A stretch of 57,023 nt of DNA from an uncultured Bacilli bacterium (lineage in GTDB: Bacteria > Bacillota_I > Bacilli_A > RF39 > UBA660), in assembly GCA_910587325.1 (NCBI GenBank), contig CAJUKB010000008.1, positions 1 to 57,023 on the forward strand, given 5' to 3'. Made by a program: the position numbers and the translations under genes. Under the pieces are notes generated by a model that searched no databases, had not been told where the DNA came from, and worked only from the letters and a program-made list of their open reading frames with translations. Of this stretch, positions 1 through 8,271 are shown piece by piece (the first letter of the stretch is position 1; each line of letters begins with the position of its first letter).

Positions 1-27
1 TTTTTATATCTAAGCAATTTTATTTTA

Positions 28-300
28 TCAATTTTTTAGTTTCGGGACAAGCCTAATATTATTTTCAGTGAAAGTATCATTTTTAAAAGCAGCGTCTATA
101 TCCATAGTTGTTCTATTTTCAATGCCAAATAATGTGCTTAAATAGAATCCTCCTTTTAAAATAAAATTATCTTTATATTCACTCATTGCTAATCTTTCTA
201 TAAATCTATCATACATGTATAATCTTAATATTGTATTAAAACTTATTTCTTTTTTATTTGCGACATTTCTTAATTTATCTTTTATTTGCATACTATTCAT
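28..300 (-). pseudogene. Truncated AbiEii/AbiGii-type nucleotidyltransferase toxin
   Basis: The 90-residue product keeps the start of an AbiEii-family nucleotidyltransferase: the KGG motif (ILKGGFYL) and the metal-binding D-x-D region (TTMDIDAAF). Family members are usually about 250-300 residues, so the catalytic core is cut off after about residue 80 and the reading frame ends in unrelated residues at base 28. The ATG at 300 overlaps the end of the upstream antitoxin gene by 8 bases, the normal AbiE operon layout. I infer a dead toxin left beside a live antitoxin; a programmed or sequencing frameshift is less likely because no continuation is visible in bases 1-27 in any frame. Confidence 0.75.
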
Positions 301-919
301 ACATTATATTTATAAAATCCATCACTTTTTCTTTAATTCCAAATTTTTCAGAATATTCAGATAATTTTATGAGATTTTTATCCTTTCTTTTAAGGTATTC
401 TTTTACTGCATATTTTACATGTTCTATATCCATTCTTTGCTTAGAACGGATAATATCGCAGATACATCTTTCCACATCATAAACTTTAATTGTATTACCA
501 AATGGTGTTTTAATTTCTGTTAATCCGATATTATATTTTGCATCATCTACATAAAATACATTATGACTTTTGAGTTTAGAATTGTTGTATTTTTGAGGAA
601 CAGTTATATCAAAACTTATATCAGGAGCTTTAATAGAAAGTCCATGAAAATAGAGTGCAGTCATATGGGAATAAATAACTTTAGGAGTACTTAAACTAAG
701 AACATAATATATATCTGCTATTTTAGATGAATTTATATATATTCCTTTTGCAATCCTTTCAATTATTTTTCTTTTTTTTAGAATTGTTAAATAATTTCTA
801 CTAATACCTAACATTTCTAAATCTTTTGTTGTTACATATCCGTTGTGTATATCCATAATTTTTAAAATTGTTTCTATATTACTTTCTGCAATAAATTCTT
901 CTTTTGACATCTTTTCCAT
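293..919 (-). CDS. AbiEi-family antitoxin / transcriptional repressor
   Basis: This 208-residue protein has an N-terminal winged-helix region (about residues 15-70, with the typical GYVTTKDLEMLGISRNYL pattern) followed by the AbiEi C-terminal domain (IYSHMTALYFHGLS, then DVERCICDIIR). In this family the protein represses its own operon and neutralises the AbiEii toxin, a type IV system that also acts in phage abortive infection. I chose the ATG at 919 over a TTG at 940 because AAGGAAGG lies just upstream of 919, inside the longer frame. The promoter and an inverted-repeat operator lie directly upstream. Its toxin partner is truncated, so it may now act only as a repressor. Confidence 0.85.
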   Translation of the reverse strand: MEKMSKEEFIAESNIETILKIMDIHNGYVTTKDLEMLGISRNYLTILKKRKIIERIAKGIYINSSKIADIYYVLSLSTPKVIYSHMTALYFHGLSIKAPDISFDITVPQKYNNSKLKSHNVFYVDDAKYNIGLTEIKTPFGNTIKVYDVERCICDIIRSKQRMDIEHVKYAVKEYLKRKDKNLIKLSEYSEKFGIKEKVMDFINIMYE

Positions 920-936
920 TTTTTCGCCTTCCTTGT

Positions 937-979
937 ACAATCATACGGAAATTTTAACATTTTTCCGTATGATTGTCAA
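937..979 (-). promoter_or_regulatory. abiE promoter with AbiEi operator (inverted repeat)
   Basis: On the minus strand TTGACA (979-974), a 17-base spacer and TAAAAT (956-951) form a near-consensus sigma-A promoter. A perfect 15-bp inverted repeat, ACAATCATACGGAAA (937-951) and its complement (962-976), covers the -10 and most of the spacer. AbiEi proteins are known to bind inverted repeats in their own promoter, so this is the expected autoregulatory operator. Confidence 0.85.
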
Positions 980-1055
980 TAAATTTATTTTTAAGAAAAA
1001 GTGGATTTTTATGAATAGTTGTGTTATTCTATTTGGAAATTTAGAGGTGAAGTCG

Positions 1056-2048
1056 ATGGAAAAAATTTTAGATGTGAAATACAATATTCAAAATATTAAA
1101 ATCTTTTTAAGCTTATTCAATTTGACTTTAGAAGAGAAAGAAACAAGTTTTAAAGAATTAAAGATATTTATGGAAGGTTTAGAAGTTGGTAAAGTTGTAT
1201 TTAGTGAAGAAGAAATCATAATGAATACAACTTCTATGTTTGGAGATTTAGATGCTAAAACAAATTATGCCAGTGCCTTTAGAATGACAGATGTAGAAAG
1301 TTTACAAACAATACAACAAATTGGGCTATATGCTAGTTGGTACAATGTTTTTAATTTTGATTTAAAACTTTTTAATGGAAGCGTTTTTAGTGGTGAGTGT
1401 GCTTTTGGTATTAAAATAGATAATGAGTTTGGAAATACTGTTACACCACAATTTAAATTATTTTATCAAAATGATGGAAAGAAATATAATATAAGAATAA
1501 ACAAAAATGGATATCCTTTTCAATTCACTGAAAATAAAGGATTTTATGAAGAAAAGATTGTGTATAACATATTTGATACTTGGGGTCTTTGCTCTTACTT
1601 TCATCATTCAAAATCAGATGAATTTGTAAATGGAGAAAATACATATCCTTATTATGAGAGCACATTTATTTCCAATACTTCAGACAAAAAAGAAATGAAT
1701 ACTGCTGTTACTCACAAAGAGTTTAATAAAAGATGGCTTGTCCATAATTATAATACATTTGGCAGAGTTTCTGCAGAGGATGATGCAGCGGAAGAAGTGA
1801 TACATAAAGCGAATTATATGCATTTAATTGACCCAACGTTAAAAACAAGAATTAATAAATTAATTGAGGAGTTTTCAGTTGGAGATGTATCCTTTTTGGA
1901 AAAAATAATTCTTTATGGGTTTACGCATTATAGTAAAGAAGAAATTTATGCCTTATTTGGCTTAGACAAAAAAGATATTGATTTAGAAAAAATGTATTTT
2001 GGTGAAGAAAACGATCAAGTTTTAGAACGTAAAATTTTCCTTCCATAG
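1056..2048 (+). CDS. Hypothetical protein, 330 aa
   Basis: I do not recognise a family. The protein is soluble, with no signal peptide or membrane segment, and is rich in Phe, Tyr and Asn; the middle (about residues 90-230) looks like an all-beta fold, and the last third is charged and helical. The ATG at 1056 is preferred because AGAGGTGA sits 6 bases upstream; longer frames reach back over the divergent abiE promoter. It stands alone, divergent from abiE, and may belong to the same accessory patch. Nothing in its sequence suggests a catalytic site. Confidence 0.6.
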   Translation: MEKILDVKYNIQNIKIFLSLFNLTLEEKETSFKELKIFMEGLEVGKVVFSEEEIIMNTTSMFGDLDAKTNYASAFRMTDVESLQTIQQIGLYASWYNVFNFDLKLFNGSVFSGECAFGIKIDNEFGNTVTPQFKLFYQNDGKKYNIRINKNGYPFQFTENKGFYEEKIVYNIFDTWGLCSYFHHSKSDEFVNGENTYPYYESTFISNTSDKKEMNTAVTHKEFNKRWLVHNYNTFGRVSAEDDAAEEVIHKANYMHLIDPTLKTRINKLIEEFSVGDVSFLEKIILYGFTHYSKEEIYALFGLDKKDIDLEKMYFGEENDQVLERKIFLP

Positions 2049-2109
2049 ATAATAAACAATCATATATTTACCTTGATTGTTTTTTATTACCAAAATATTA
2101 GTTTTTATT

Positions 2110-2147
2110 TAGTACTTGACATAACATAGTACTAGATGTAATATAAT
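2110..2147 (+). promoter_or_regulatory. padR promoter with inverted-repeat operator
   Basis: TTGACA (2116-2121), a 17-base spacer and TAATAT (2139-2144) form a promoter. The arms TAGTACT (2110-2116) and AGTACTA (2128-2134) make a perfect 7-bp inverted repeat around the -35, a fitting operator for the PadR-type dimer encoded immediately downstream. Confidence 0.7.
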
Positions 2148-2158
2148 GCCATGAGGTG

Positions 2159-2485
2159 ATGTTTATAAATACTCAATTTAAAAAGGGTGTTTTAGAATTG
2201 CTTGTGCTTTTAATCGTAGAAAAGAAGGATAAATATGGTTATGAACTTGTAGAGGAAGTTAGTAAAATCGTAGATGTAAACGAAGGAACTATTTATCCCA
2301 TTTTAAAACGATTAACCAATGAAGGCTATTTTGAAACGTATTTGGAAGAATCGAATGAGGGTCCGATTCGAAAATACTATCATATAACAGCGCTTGGTAA
2401 GAAACGCTCAAAAGAACAAAAGAAAGAATGGAATAATTTTGCAAGTAGTGTAAATGATTTTATTAAAAGGAGTGAAGAATTATGA
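2159..2485 (+). CDS. PadR-family transcriptional regulator
   Basis: This 108-residue protein has the full PadR winged-helix pattern: FKKGVLELLVLLIV, KYGYELVEEV, EGTIYPILKRL and RKYYHITALGKK. PadR proteins are dimeric repressors, often of membrane-stress or transport genes. The next gene starts inside its stop (ATGA overlap), so the pair is translationally coupled; PadR plus a DUF1700-type membrane protein is a common partnership in Firmicutes. The start is unclear: GTG at 2156 and ATG at 2159 lie on top of the ribosome site GAGGTG, while the position with normal spacing (2165) is ATA, followed by NTQFKK, where this family usually begins. Confidence 0.88.
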   Translation: MFINTQFKKGVLELLVLLIVEKKDKYGYELVEEVSKIVDVNEGTIYPILKRLTNEGYFETYLEESNEGPIRKYYHITALGKKRSKEQKKEWNNFASSVNDFIKRSEEL

Positions 2486-3969
2486 GTAAAGAAACATTTT
2501 TAGAGAAGTTACGTAAGAAGTTATCTATTTTAGAAGAAAGTGAAATTGAAGATATTATTACAGAATACGAAGGCTATATTGAAGAAAAAATAAAAAAAGG
2601 TTCTAGTGAAGAAGAAGCTGTAAAATCTATGGGGAATATTGAGGAACTTGCAAGGGATTTATTAGGCGCTTATAAAATTAAAAATCCTGATGGAAAAGAA
2701 CATGATGGCATCAATAATCTAGTAGATAGTTTTATGAATGTATTTGATAGAATTGTCTCTGTTTTTGCTCATAAAAGTTTTAATGAGATTGTCAAATTTG
2801 TAATAGAACTGATTATTATCTTCTTAATCATCGCCGTATGTAAAATACCTTTTGAAATTATTGAGAGTATGGGAAGAAGTATTTTCTCTTCTTTAGGGAA
2901 CACAAGTTATCATATTGTATTTGGTATTTGGAACTTTATTTTAGAGTTTGCTTACTTAGTATTTGCAATTTTGTTGTTTATTAAAATCTTTGAAAGTCGT
3001 TATTTAAATGAAGAATTTGAAAGCGTATTTAAAGAAGAAAAGGAACCAAAAAAAGAGAGAGTTAGTAAACCTTTAGAAAAAAAAGAAAAAGTAATAAAAG
3101 AGAAAAATCCTCATAAAAACATAAGAGAACGTCAAAATTTTGGGATTGTAGATGCTTTAACAAAAATTTGTATTTTGTTTATCAAATTTATATTGTTATT
3201 TGTTTTATTTGGAGTAGTTTGTTATATTATCGGGATGGCAATGGCTCTTGGAATTTCAGTGTATCTCTTGATTAAAGGTGTTTTCTACTTTGGAATTTAT
3301 CTCATCTTAATTGCATTATTTGCTTTAGGAATTATTGCCTTTATCTTCTTATTTAACTTTATCTTTGACCATAAAAATAAAGTAGGAGTATTACTCATTG
3401 TATCCTTAATTAGTTTTATAATGTTAGGAGTAGGTACGGGGATTTGTGCTTTAGAATTTGCAAGTACAACCATTGTATATAGTGAAACTGACGAAAATAA
3501 GCACACAGAAGAATACGAATTTACAATGCAAGAGAATTTGGTATTAAGTTCCAATCTATTTTATGAAGAAAATATTATCATTGATGATTCTTTAAAAGAG
3601 AAAATTAAAATTGTTTATAGTTATAATGATACCTATATGAAAATTAAAGCCAATCCAACTATTAGCCAAAGAAATCACTATTCCGTTTTACATGCCGAAT
3701 ATCATATGACTGAATTTTATTATTCTAAAGATTTATTTAATAAATTGATTGAAGATTTAAAAAACAAAACGTTTATTGCTTCATCTTATGACCATGTGGA
3801 TATAAAAGTGTATGTAAGTAGTGATGTAAAAAGACAACTATTCGAAAATGAAAAAAAGTATACGAATAGACATCGTTCTAGTTTAGAAGACGTTTGTGAA
3901 GAAATTCGTGAGGCAGGACTTGCTCTACCAGAGTATTGTTTGGAATCGCCAATTTACGAAGATATGTAA
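2482..3969 (+). CDS. DUF1700 (HAAS domain) membrane protein
   Basis: The N-terminal 75 residues match the HAAS/DUF1700 signalling domain (FLEKLRKKLSILEESEIEDI, IEEKIKKGSSEEEAVKSMG), which in this family is linked to PadR regulators. Six or so hydrophobic segments follow between about residues 100 and 315, interrupted by a very basic/acidic linker (about 185-215). The C-terminal 170 residues are polar and probably outside the membrane, resembling the adhesin-like DUF4097 part found in some relatives. At 495 residues it is longer than plain DUF1700 proteins. It overlaps padR by 4 bases and is likely under PadR control. Its molecular role is unknown; envelope-stress sensing is an inference. Confidence 0.8.
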   Translation: MSKETFLEKLRKKLSILEESEIEDIITEYEGYIEEKIKKGSSEEEAVKSMGNIEELARDLLGAYKIKNPDGKEHDGINNLVDSFMNVFDRIVSVFAHKSFNEIVKFVIELIIIFLIIAVCKIPFEIIESMGRSIFSSLGNTSYHIVFGIWNFILEFAYLVFAILLFIKIFESRYLNEEFESVFKEEKEPKKERVSKPLEKKEKVIKEKNPHKNIRERQNFGIVDALTKICILFIKFILLFVLFGVVCYIIGMAMALGISVYLLIKGVFYFGIYLILIALFALGIIAFIFLFNFIFDHKNKVGVLLIVSLISFIMLGVGTGICALEFASTTIVYSETDENKHTEEYEFTMQENLVLSSNLFYEENIIIDDSLKEKIKIVYSYNDTYMKIKANPTISQRNHYSVLHAEYHMTEFYYSKDLFNKLIEDLKNKTFIASSYDHVDIKVYVSSDVKRQLFENEKKYTNRHRSSLEDVCEEIREAGLALPEYCLESPIYEDM

Positions 3970-3980
3970 AATAAATTTTA

Positions 3981-4013
3981 AAAGAAGAAGAATTTTTGTA
4001 TCTTCTTTTTTTG
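3981..4013 (+). terminator. Rho-independent terminator
   Basis: AAAGAAGA (3981-3988) pairs with TCTTCTTT (4001-4008) and is followed by more T. It closes the padR-DUF1700 operon. Confidence 0.65.
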
Positions 4014-4041
4014 TTATGGTACAATAATTATGGTGAATACT

Positions 4042-4974
4042 ATGAATGAAGAAAAAATTAGTATGATAGAACGTTATGGGGAAAATTTTACAAAGAAAGA
4101 ATTTATTACAGATCCTGCTATTGCTAGAGAAGACGAAATCAAACAATGTATGCTTATTTTACTTACTCCTGAAAAAAGTGCTCTTTTAGTAGGAAAACCT
4201 GGTATAGGTAAAACAGCCATTGTCGAAGGAATTGCCTATCGTATTCAAAGAGGTATGGTTCCGGATGTTTTAAAAGATTGGGAACTGATTAAAATTAACA
4301 TTACCTCTTTACTTGGTTCTAGTGTAAGTGAAGGGCAAGTGGAAAATAGAATTGATTTGCTTGTTAAAGAATTAGAAACTCGTGATAAAACCATACTATT
4401 TATTGATGAAACACATGTTTTGGTTAATAAAAATACCGCTCAAAATGGTGGAATTGACTTTGCCAATATGCTAAAATCAGGACTTGACCGTGGGGCGATT
4501 AAAATGGTAGGTGCTACAACTACAGAAGAATATGAACAATATATTCTACGAGATAGAGCATTTTTACGTCGTTTCCAAAAAGTGGATGTTGTGGAAAGTG
4601 ATCAACCGACGACTGTAAAAATTTTAATGGGAACGTATCCAAAACTAGAAAAAAAACTTGGTGTGAAACTTGGTTATACCGATTTTATAAAAGAAAAGAT
4701 TATGGCTTTTATTGTAGAAATGACCGATGAATATAAACGTGTATATGAAGTAGCTGCAAGGTATCCTGATATTTGTTTAACAATATTACAAAATGCATTC
4801 AGTTATGCACTTTTTGATAATGAAAGTGAAGTAAAAATAAAGCATGTGTATAAAGCGGTTTGTAATGCTAGAAATATATATGAAGATGCAAAAGTAAAAG
4901 AAATTGCTCGATTTAAGGAAGTATTTGCAGATTTAATACGGGAAGAAAATGTAGATTTAGAAGATACAGATTAG
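4042..4974 (+). CDS. Single-module AAA+ ATPase related to Clp/Hsp100 first AAA domain
   Basis: The 310-residue protein holds one AAA+ module like the first ATPase domain of ClpA/ClpB/ClpC: Walker A GKPGIGKT (residues 51-58), Walker B ILFIDETH (about 118-125), sensor GATTTEEY and arginine-finger region DRAFLRRFQKV. It lacks the Clp N-terminal repeats, the middle domain and the second ATPase module, so it cannot be a normal protease unloader by itself. ATG 4042 is chosen because GGTG precedes it and a TACAAT -10 lies at 4020-4025; ATG 4030 would be at the transcript start. It leads a run with two deoxyribosyltransferase-like genes and a Nudix gene. An adaptor or stress role is possible but unproven. 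Confidence 0.8.
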   Translation: MNEEKISMIERYGENFTKKEFITDPAIAREDEIKQCMLILLTPEKSALLVGKPGIGKTAIVEGIAYRIQRGMVPDVLKDWELIKINITSLLGSSVSEGQVENRIDLLVKELETRDKTILFIDETHVLVNKNTAQNGGIDFANMLKSGLDRGAIKMVGATTTEEYEQYILRDRAFLRRFQKVDVVESDQPTTVKILMGTYPKLEKKLGVKLGYTDFIKEKIMAFIVEMTDEYKRVYEVAARYPDICLTILQNAFSYALFDNESEVKIKHVYKAVCNARNIYEDAKVKEIARFKEVFADLIREENVDLEDTD

Positions 4975-4982
4975 GAGGATTT

Positions 4983-5303
4983 ATGAAAGTTATAACCGTT
5001 TGTGGTAGTTTAAGATTTCAAAGGGAAATGGAAGAAATTGCACTTAAATTAGAACTTGAAGGAAATTGTGTTTTATTACCTATATTTCCTATTAATGGAG
5101 ATAAAGATAATTATACAGAAGAAGAAATGAACATACTTGGTAAAATGCATTATGAAAGGATTAAAATTTCGGATGCAATTCTAGTTGTCAATGTGGATAA
5201 CTATATAGGAAGTAGTACAAAAAGTGAAATTGAATATGCTAAAAGTTTAAATAAAGAAATTATGTATTATATGGATTTTTCAAATAATACTAATGATAAG
5301 TAA
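4983..5303 (+). CDS. Nucleoside 2-deoxyribosyltransferase-like protein
   Basis: The 106-residue protein has the Rossmann-like pattern of small nucleoside 2-deoxyribosyltransferase relatives: an opening ITVCGSLRF strand-loop, a central ISDAILVVNVD strand and the IGSSTKSEIEYA helix, where the family keeps its catalytic glutamate. True enzymes exchange the base of deoxynucleosides; many small homologues are annotated only as DUF4406 or hypothetical. It begins 8 bases after the AAA gene with an AGGAGG site and is followed directly by a second protein of the same general fold, suggesting nucleotide salvage or clean-up. Confidence 0.7.
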   Translation: MKVITVCGSLRFQREMEEIALKLELEGNCVLLPIFPINGDKDNYTEEEMNILGKMHYERIKISDAILVVNVDNYIGSSTKSEIEYAKSLNKEIMYYMDFSNNTNDK

Positions 5304-5315
5304 ATGGGTACAAGT

Positions 5316-5717
5316 ATGAAAAAAGTAGTAATTGCTGGGAGTGCTAAACTTCAAAAAGAAGTGAATAAATGGATAGAATTTTTTGAAAGTAAGAACTATG
5401 AAGTATTAGATTATCCAAGAACGATTGAAGTTTCAAGATTTATGGAATTATACCCAAATGTACATACTGAATTTTTAGAAAACATCATCAAAACAGATAT
5501 GTTATTTATAATGAATGAAGATAAGAATGGAAAACTAGGATATATTGGATATGAGGCATATGCAGAATTGCTTTTTGGACTATCTCAAAAATTGGTTTAT
5601 AAAAAAGATATTGAACTAGTAATTTTAAAAATGCCAAGTACTGATGTAGGATGTTATGAAGAACTAGATTTATGGTTAAAACTTGGATGGATAAAATTAT
5701 ATGAGGAGGAAACCTAG
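5316..5717 (+). CDS. Nucleoside deoxyribosyltransferase-fold protein
   Basis: The 133-residue product begins KKVVIAGSAKLQKEV, the same beta-alpha opening as its upstream neighbour, and has ELLFGLSQKL near the C-terminal half, but it is too divergent to call an enzyme with certainty. I prefer ATG 5316 to ATG 5304 because its GGGT is better spaced and homologous proteins open with MKKVVIAGS-like residues. The coding region sits immediately after 4983-5303 and its stop is shared with the GTG of the following Nudix gene, so the three are almost certainly one transcript. Confidence 0.6.
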   Translation: MKKVVIAGSAKLQKEVNKWIEFFESKNYEVLDYPRTIEVSRFMELYPNVHTEFLENIIKTDMLFIMNEDKNGKLGYIGYEAYAELLFGLSQKLVYKKDIELVILKMPSTDVGCYEELDLWLKLGWIKLYEEET

Positions 5718-6277
5718 TGAATTTAAGAGAACAAATAGTAAATTATGTACCTTTTGATGAAGAGGAAGTAAAAATCAAAGAGTATTTATTAAAATGGATT
5801 GATAGATTTGATGATGTTTTAACTCGAGAAAATGAATTTGGACATTTTGCTTCTTCTGCTTTTGTAGTAAATAAAGATAGAACTAAAATGCTTGTTGTAT
5901 ACCATAATATTTATGACGCTTGGATTTTTCCGGGTGGACACGCAGATGGTGAAGAAAATCTTTTATCGGTTGCAGTTCGCGAAGTAGAAGAAGAAACTGG
6001 TCAAAAAACCAAAGTTTTAGACGATTCTATTTTTGCCATTTCTGCTTCTCCAATTGTTGGGCATGTGAAAAGAGGAAAGTATATACCAGCCCATACGCAT
6101 TTAGATGTTGTATATTTGTTAGAGGCTGATGATGAAATGCCTTTAGTTTATAGAGAAGATGAAAGTAAAGGCGTAAAGTGGATTACTTTTGAAGAAGCAA
6201 TAGGAAATGATATTGTGGACTTTATAAGACCTGTTCATAAAAGGTTGATAAAAAAAATTGAGTATGATAATAAATAA
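5717..6277 (+). CDS. Nudix hydrolase
   Basis: The 186-residue protein has a complete Nudix box: GHADGEE, seven residues, then REVEEETG (about residues 74-96), with the preceding WIFPGG strand. Such enzymes hydrolyse nucleoside diphosphates linked to another group, for example oxidised nucleotides, NADH or sugar nucleotides; the substrate cannot be told. Start is GTG 5717, 6 bases after AGGAGGA and overlapping the previous stop. It is the last gene of the nucleotide-salvage run. Confidence 0.9.
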   Translation: MNLREQIVNYVPFDEEEVKIKEYLLKWIDRFDDVLTRENEFGHFASSAFVVNKDRTKMLVVYHNIYDAWIFPGGHADGEENLLSVAVREVEEETGQKTKVLDDSIFAISASPIVGHVKRGKYIPAHTHLDVVYLLEADDEMPLVYREDESKGVKWITFEEAIGNDIVDFIRPVHKRLIKKIEYDNK

Positions 6278-6383
6278 TGTTGTTAAAATAGGTTAGATGT
6301 TTAAATAAGGAAATAATTTATTATACAGATTTACAAAATGAAAATAATTGATAAAATTATAGAATAGAGAGGGATATGAAAAT

Positions 6384-7466
6384 ATGGAAAGAAAAATTAG
6401 AGTAGCCCAAATTGGGTGTGGCAAGATGGCAAAGTACACAATGCGTTATGCGCTTGAGAAAGGAGCAGAAGTTGTTCTTGCGTTTGATGTAAACGAAGAA
6501 ATAATTGGCAGTGATATTGGTTCTATTATGGAAACCTCTAACAAAAATGTCATAGTAGAAGATATTGCAGCGTTAGAAAAACGTTTACTAGAAGTAAAAC
6601 CGGATATTGCAATCGTAACAACTATGAGTTTATTAAATGACTTAGGAGATGTATTACGTATTGTAGCAAAATGTCATGTAAATGCTATTACAACTTGTGA
6701 AGAAGCATTTTTTGCAAGTAATTCTAATCCTACTTTATTTAAAGAATTAGATAGTTTAGCAAAAGCAGGAGGAATTACGATTACAGGTTGTGGTTATCAA
6801 GATATTTTTTGGGGCAGTTTAATTAGCAACTTAGCCTCTTCTACTCATAAGATTACAAAAATTAAGGGAAGTAGTTCTTACAATGTAGAGGATTATGGAA
6901 TTGCTCTTGCTCGTGCCCATGGTGCAGGACTTACTTTAGAAGAATTTGAGCGTGATGTTGCAAGTAATGATAAAATGAGCGAAGAAGAAAGACAAAAATT
7001 AATTGAAACACGCGCGTTTGCTCCAAGTTATATGTGGAATGTCGCAGGATGGTTAATTGATAAGTTAGGACTTCACTTAACTTCCATAAATCAAAAATGC
7101 GTACCGCAAACAAACAATGAAGATATTGAATCAAGTACACTAGATATGATAGTAAAAGCTGGGTATGCAACTGGTATGAGTGCTGTAGTTACGGCAACAA
7201 CAAAAGAAGGTATTACGATTGAAGCAGAATGTATCGGAAAAGTCTATAATAGTGAAGAATTTGATGTAAACGCTTGGACAATTGAAGGAGAACCAAATAC
7301 AACGATGATTATCAATAAACCTTGTACAGTGGAACTTACTTGTGCAGATATTGTAAATCGTATTCCCGATGTAATCGATTCTCGTAGTGGTTTTGTTTCA
7401 ACAAGTGAAATGCCGGAGTTAAAATATCGTGTACTACCTTTAAATGAATACATAGAAAAAGAATAG
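6384..7466 (+). CDS. NAD(P)-dependent dihydrodipicolinate-reductase-like dehydrogenase (2,4-diaminopentanoate dehydrogenase type)
   Basis: The 360-residue protein opens with a dinucleotide-binding motif (VAQIGCGKMAKYTM) and continues with the DapB-like N-terminal fold and the longer C-terminal domain seen in 2,4-diaminopentanoate dehydrogenase (ord) and related amine dehydrogenases. Those enzymes act in ornithine fermentation, but no other ornithine-pathway gene is near, so the substrate is uncertain. The gene has its own AGAGAGGGAT ribosome site and stands alone between the nucleotide run and a convergent small gene; a hairpin overlapping its stop ends both transcripts. Confidence 0.7.
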   Translation: MERKIRVAQIGCGKMAKYTMRYALEKGAEVVLAFDVNEEIIGSDIGSIMETSNKNVIVEDIAALEKRLLEVKPDIAIVTTMSLLNDLGDVLRIVAKCHVNAITTCEEAFFASNSNPTLFKELDSLAKAGGITITGCGYQDIFWGSLISNLASSTHKITKIKGSSSYNVEDYGIALARAHGAGLTLEEFERDVASNDKMSEEERQKLIETRAFAPSYMWNVAGWLIDKLGLHLTSINQKCVPQTNNEDIESSTLDMIVKAGYATGMSAVVTATTKEGITIEAECIGKVYNSEEFDVNAWTIEGEPNTTMIINKPCTVELTCADIVNRIPDVIDSRSGFVSTSEMPELKYRVLPLNEYIEKE

Positions 7467-7486
7467 CGATACGACTATTCTTTTAT
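7457..7486 (+). terminator. Bidirectional terminator
   Basis: AAAAGAATAG (7457-7466) pairs perfectly with CTATTCTTTT (7475-7484). The A run on one side and T run on the other let it work for both the dehydrogenase gene and the convergent small gene. Confidence 0.85.
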
Positions 7487-7689
7487 CTTTTGTTAATCAC
7501 AGCTCTAAAAATTAGGGTTGCTAAGAATGCAGCAGTTAGAATACCAAATATTAAAATAACATCGTCACTTAGAAATCGATTTAAAAATGCATGTGCATCA
7601 GTTAGTAAATTTTTAAAAAAATTTGTAACGTCTTCTATAAAATTCATTAGTTGTCTTGCAAAAGTCATGATAATATCCAGGGTTATCAT
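7483..7689 (-). CDS. Small membrane protein, 68 aa
   Basis: Hypothetical protein with an amphipathic N-terminal half (two helix-like stretches rich in Phe and Leu) and one clear membrane segment near the C-terminus (about residues 44-62), ending in Lys-Arg. AGGATGTGA lies 5 bases before the ATG at 7689, supporting translation. It lies convergent to the dehydrogenase and divergent from tRNA-His. No family recognised. Confidence 0.55.
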   Translation of the reverse strand: MITLDIIMTFARQLMNFIEDVTNFFKNLLTDAHAFLNRFLSDDVILIFGILTAAFLATLIFRAVINKR

Positions 7690-7723
7690 AAAATCACATC
7701 CTAGAATACATTATAATATAGAC

Positions 7724-7752
7724 TTGCAATTTAAGCAAATATTTGTTATTCT
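7724..7752 (+). promoter_or_regulatory. tRNA-His promoter
   Basis: TTGCAA (7724-7729), 17 bases, TATTCT (7747-7752), ending 12 bases before the mature tRNA. Confidence 0.7.
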
Positions 7753-7764
7753 AATACTACAAAT

Positions 7765-7841
7765 GGCGGAATTGGTGAAGTGGTTAACACGCCGGATTGT
7801 GGCTCCGGTATGCGTGGGTTCGATCCCCACATTTCGCCCCA
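7765..7841 (+). tRNA. tRNA-His(GTG)
   Basis: Full cloverleaf with anticodon GTG in the CCGGA/TCCGG stem. The extra G at -1 is encoded at 7765 and opposes C73, the hallmark of tRNA-His, and CCA is encoded (7839-7841). It marks the left boundary of the accessory region. Confidence 0.97.
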
Positions 7842-7881
7842 TATTGAATTTTACGCACACCTTTGTGCTTAAAACTTAGTA

Positions 7882-7915
7882 AAAGTTCGTAATACTTGAT
7901 ATTATGGACTTTTTT
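7882..7915 (+). terminator. Rho-independent terminator after tRNA-His
   Basis: A 13-bp stem, AAAGTTCGTAATA (7882-7894) with TATTATGGACTTT (7900-7912), loop CTTGA, then T residues. Confidence 0.85.
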
Positions 7916-7941
7916 CTTTGCAAAGGTGGTGATTATATAAA

Positions 7942-8241
7942 ATGAATTTGTCCATAGAATTTTTGGAATTTCCTTTGTGTATAAAAAATAAGATATTAAG
8001 AATTAAAAATATTACCAAACTAAATATAGAATATATTGCAGGAAAGAATATTGTTTTTAATAACTCTAATTTAGGATTAAATGAACCACATAAGATTATC
8101 ATTAGTAATAATACTCAAAAAATAGTTTTACTTTGTTATGATAATGATTCAAATCTATATAATGAAGACTTATCAGCTACTATTACAATAACCGAGCTAA
8201 CTAAAATTATAAATACATTGTTAGAAGAAATATCAAATTAA
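7942..8241 (+). CDS. Hypothetical protein, 99 aa
   Basis: A 99-residue soluble protein with no recognised family; alternating hydrophobic and Asn/Lys-rich stretches suggest a small beta-rich fold with a C-terminal helix (ITELTKIINTLLEEIS). AAAGGTGGTGA lies about 9 bases before the ATG. It is the first gene after tRNA-His and its very low GC matches the island genes that follow. Confidence 0.55.
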   Translation: MNLSIEFLEFPLCIKNKILRIKNITKLNIEYIAGKNIVFNNSNLGLNEPHKIIISNNTQKIVLLCYDNDSNLYNEDLSATITITELTKIINTLLEEISN

Positions 8242-8271
8242 TGGTATAATTGTCATAAGGAGTGATTATTT

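Noticed and set aside
7810..7841. Integration of the island into the tRNA-His 3' end
   Set aside because: No second copy of the tRNA 3' end was seen downstream, and large serine recombinases seldom use tRNA genes.
7490..7879. 129-residue plus-strand frame across 7490-7879
   Set aside because: It runs through tRNA-His and opposite a better-supported small gene; no ribosome site.
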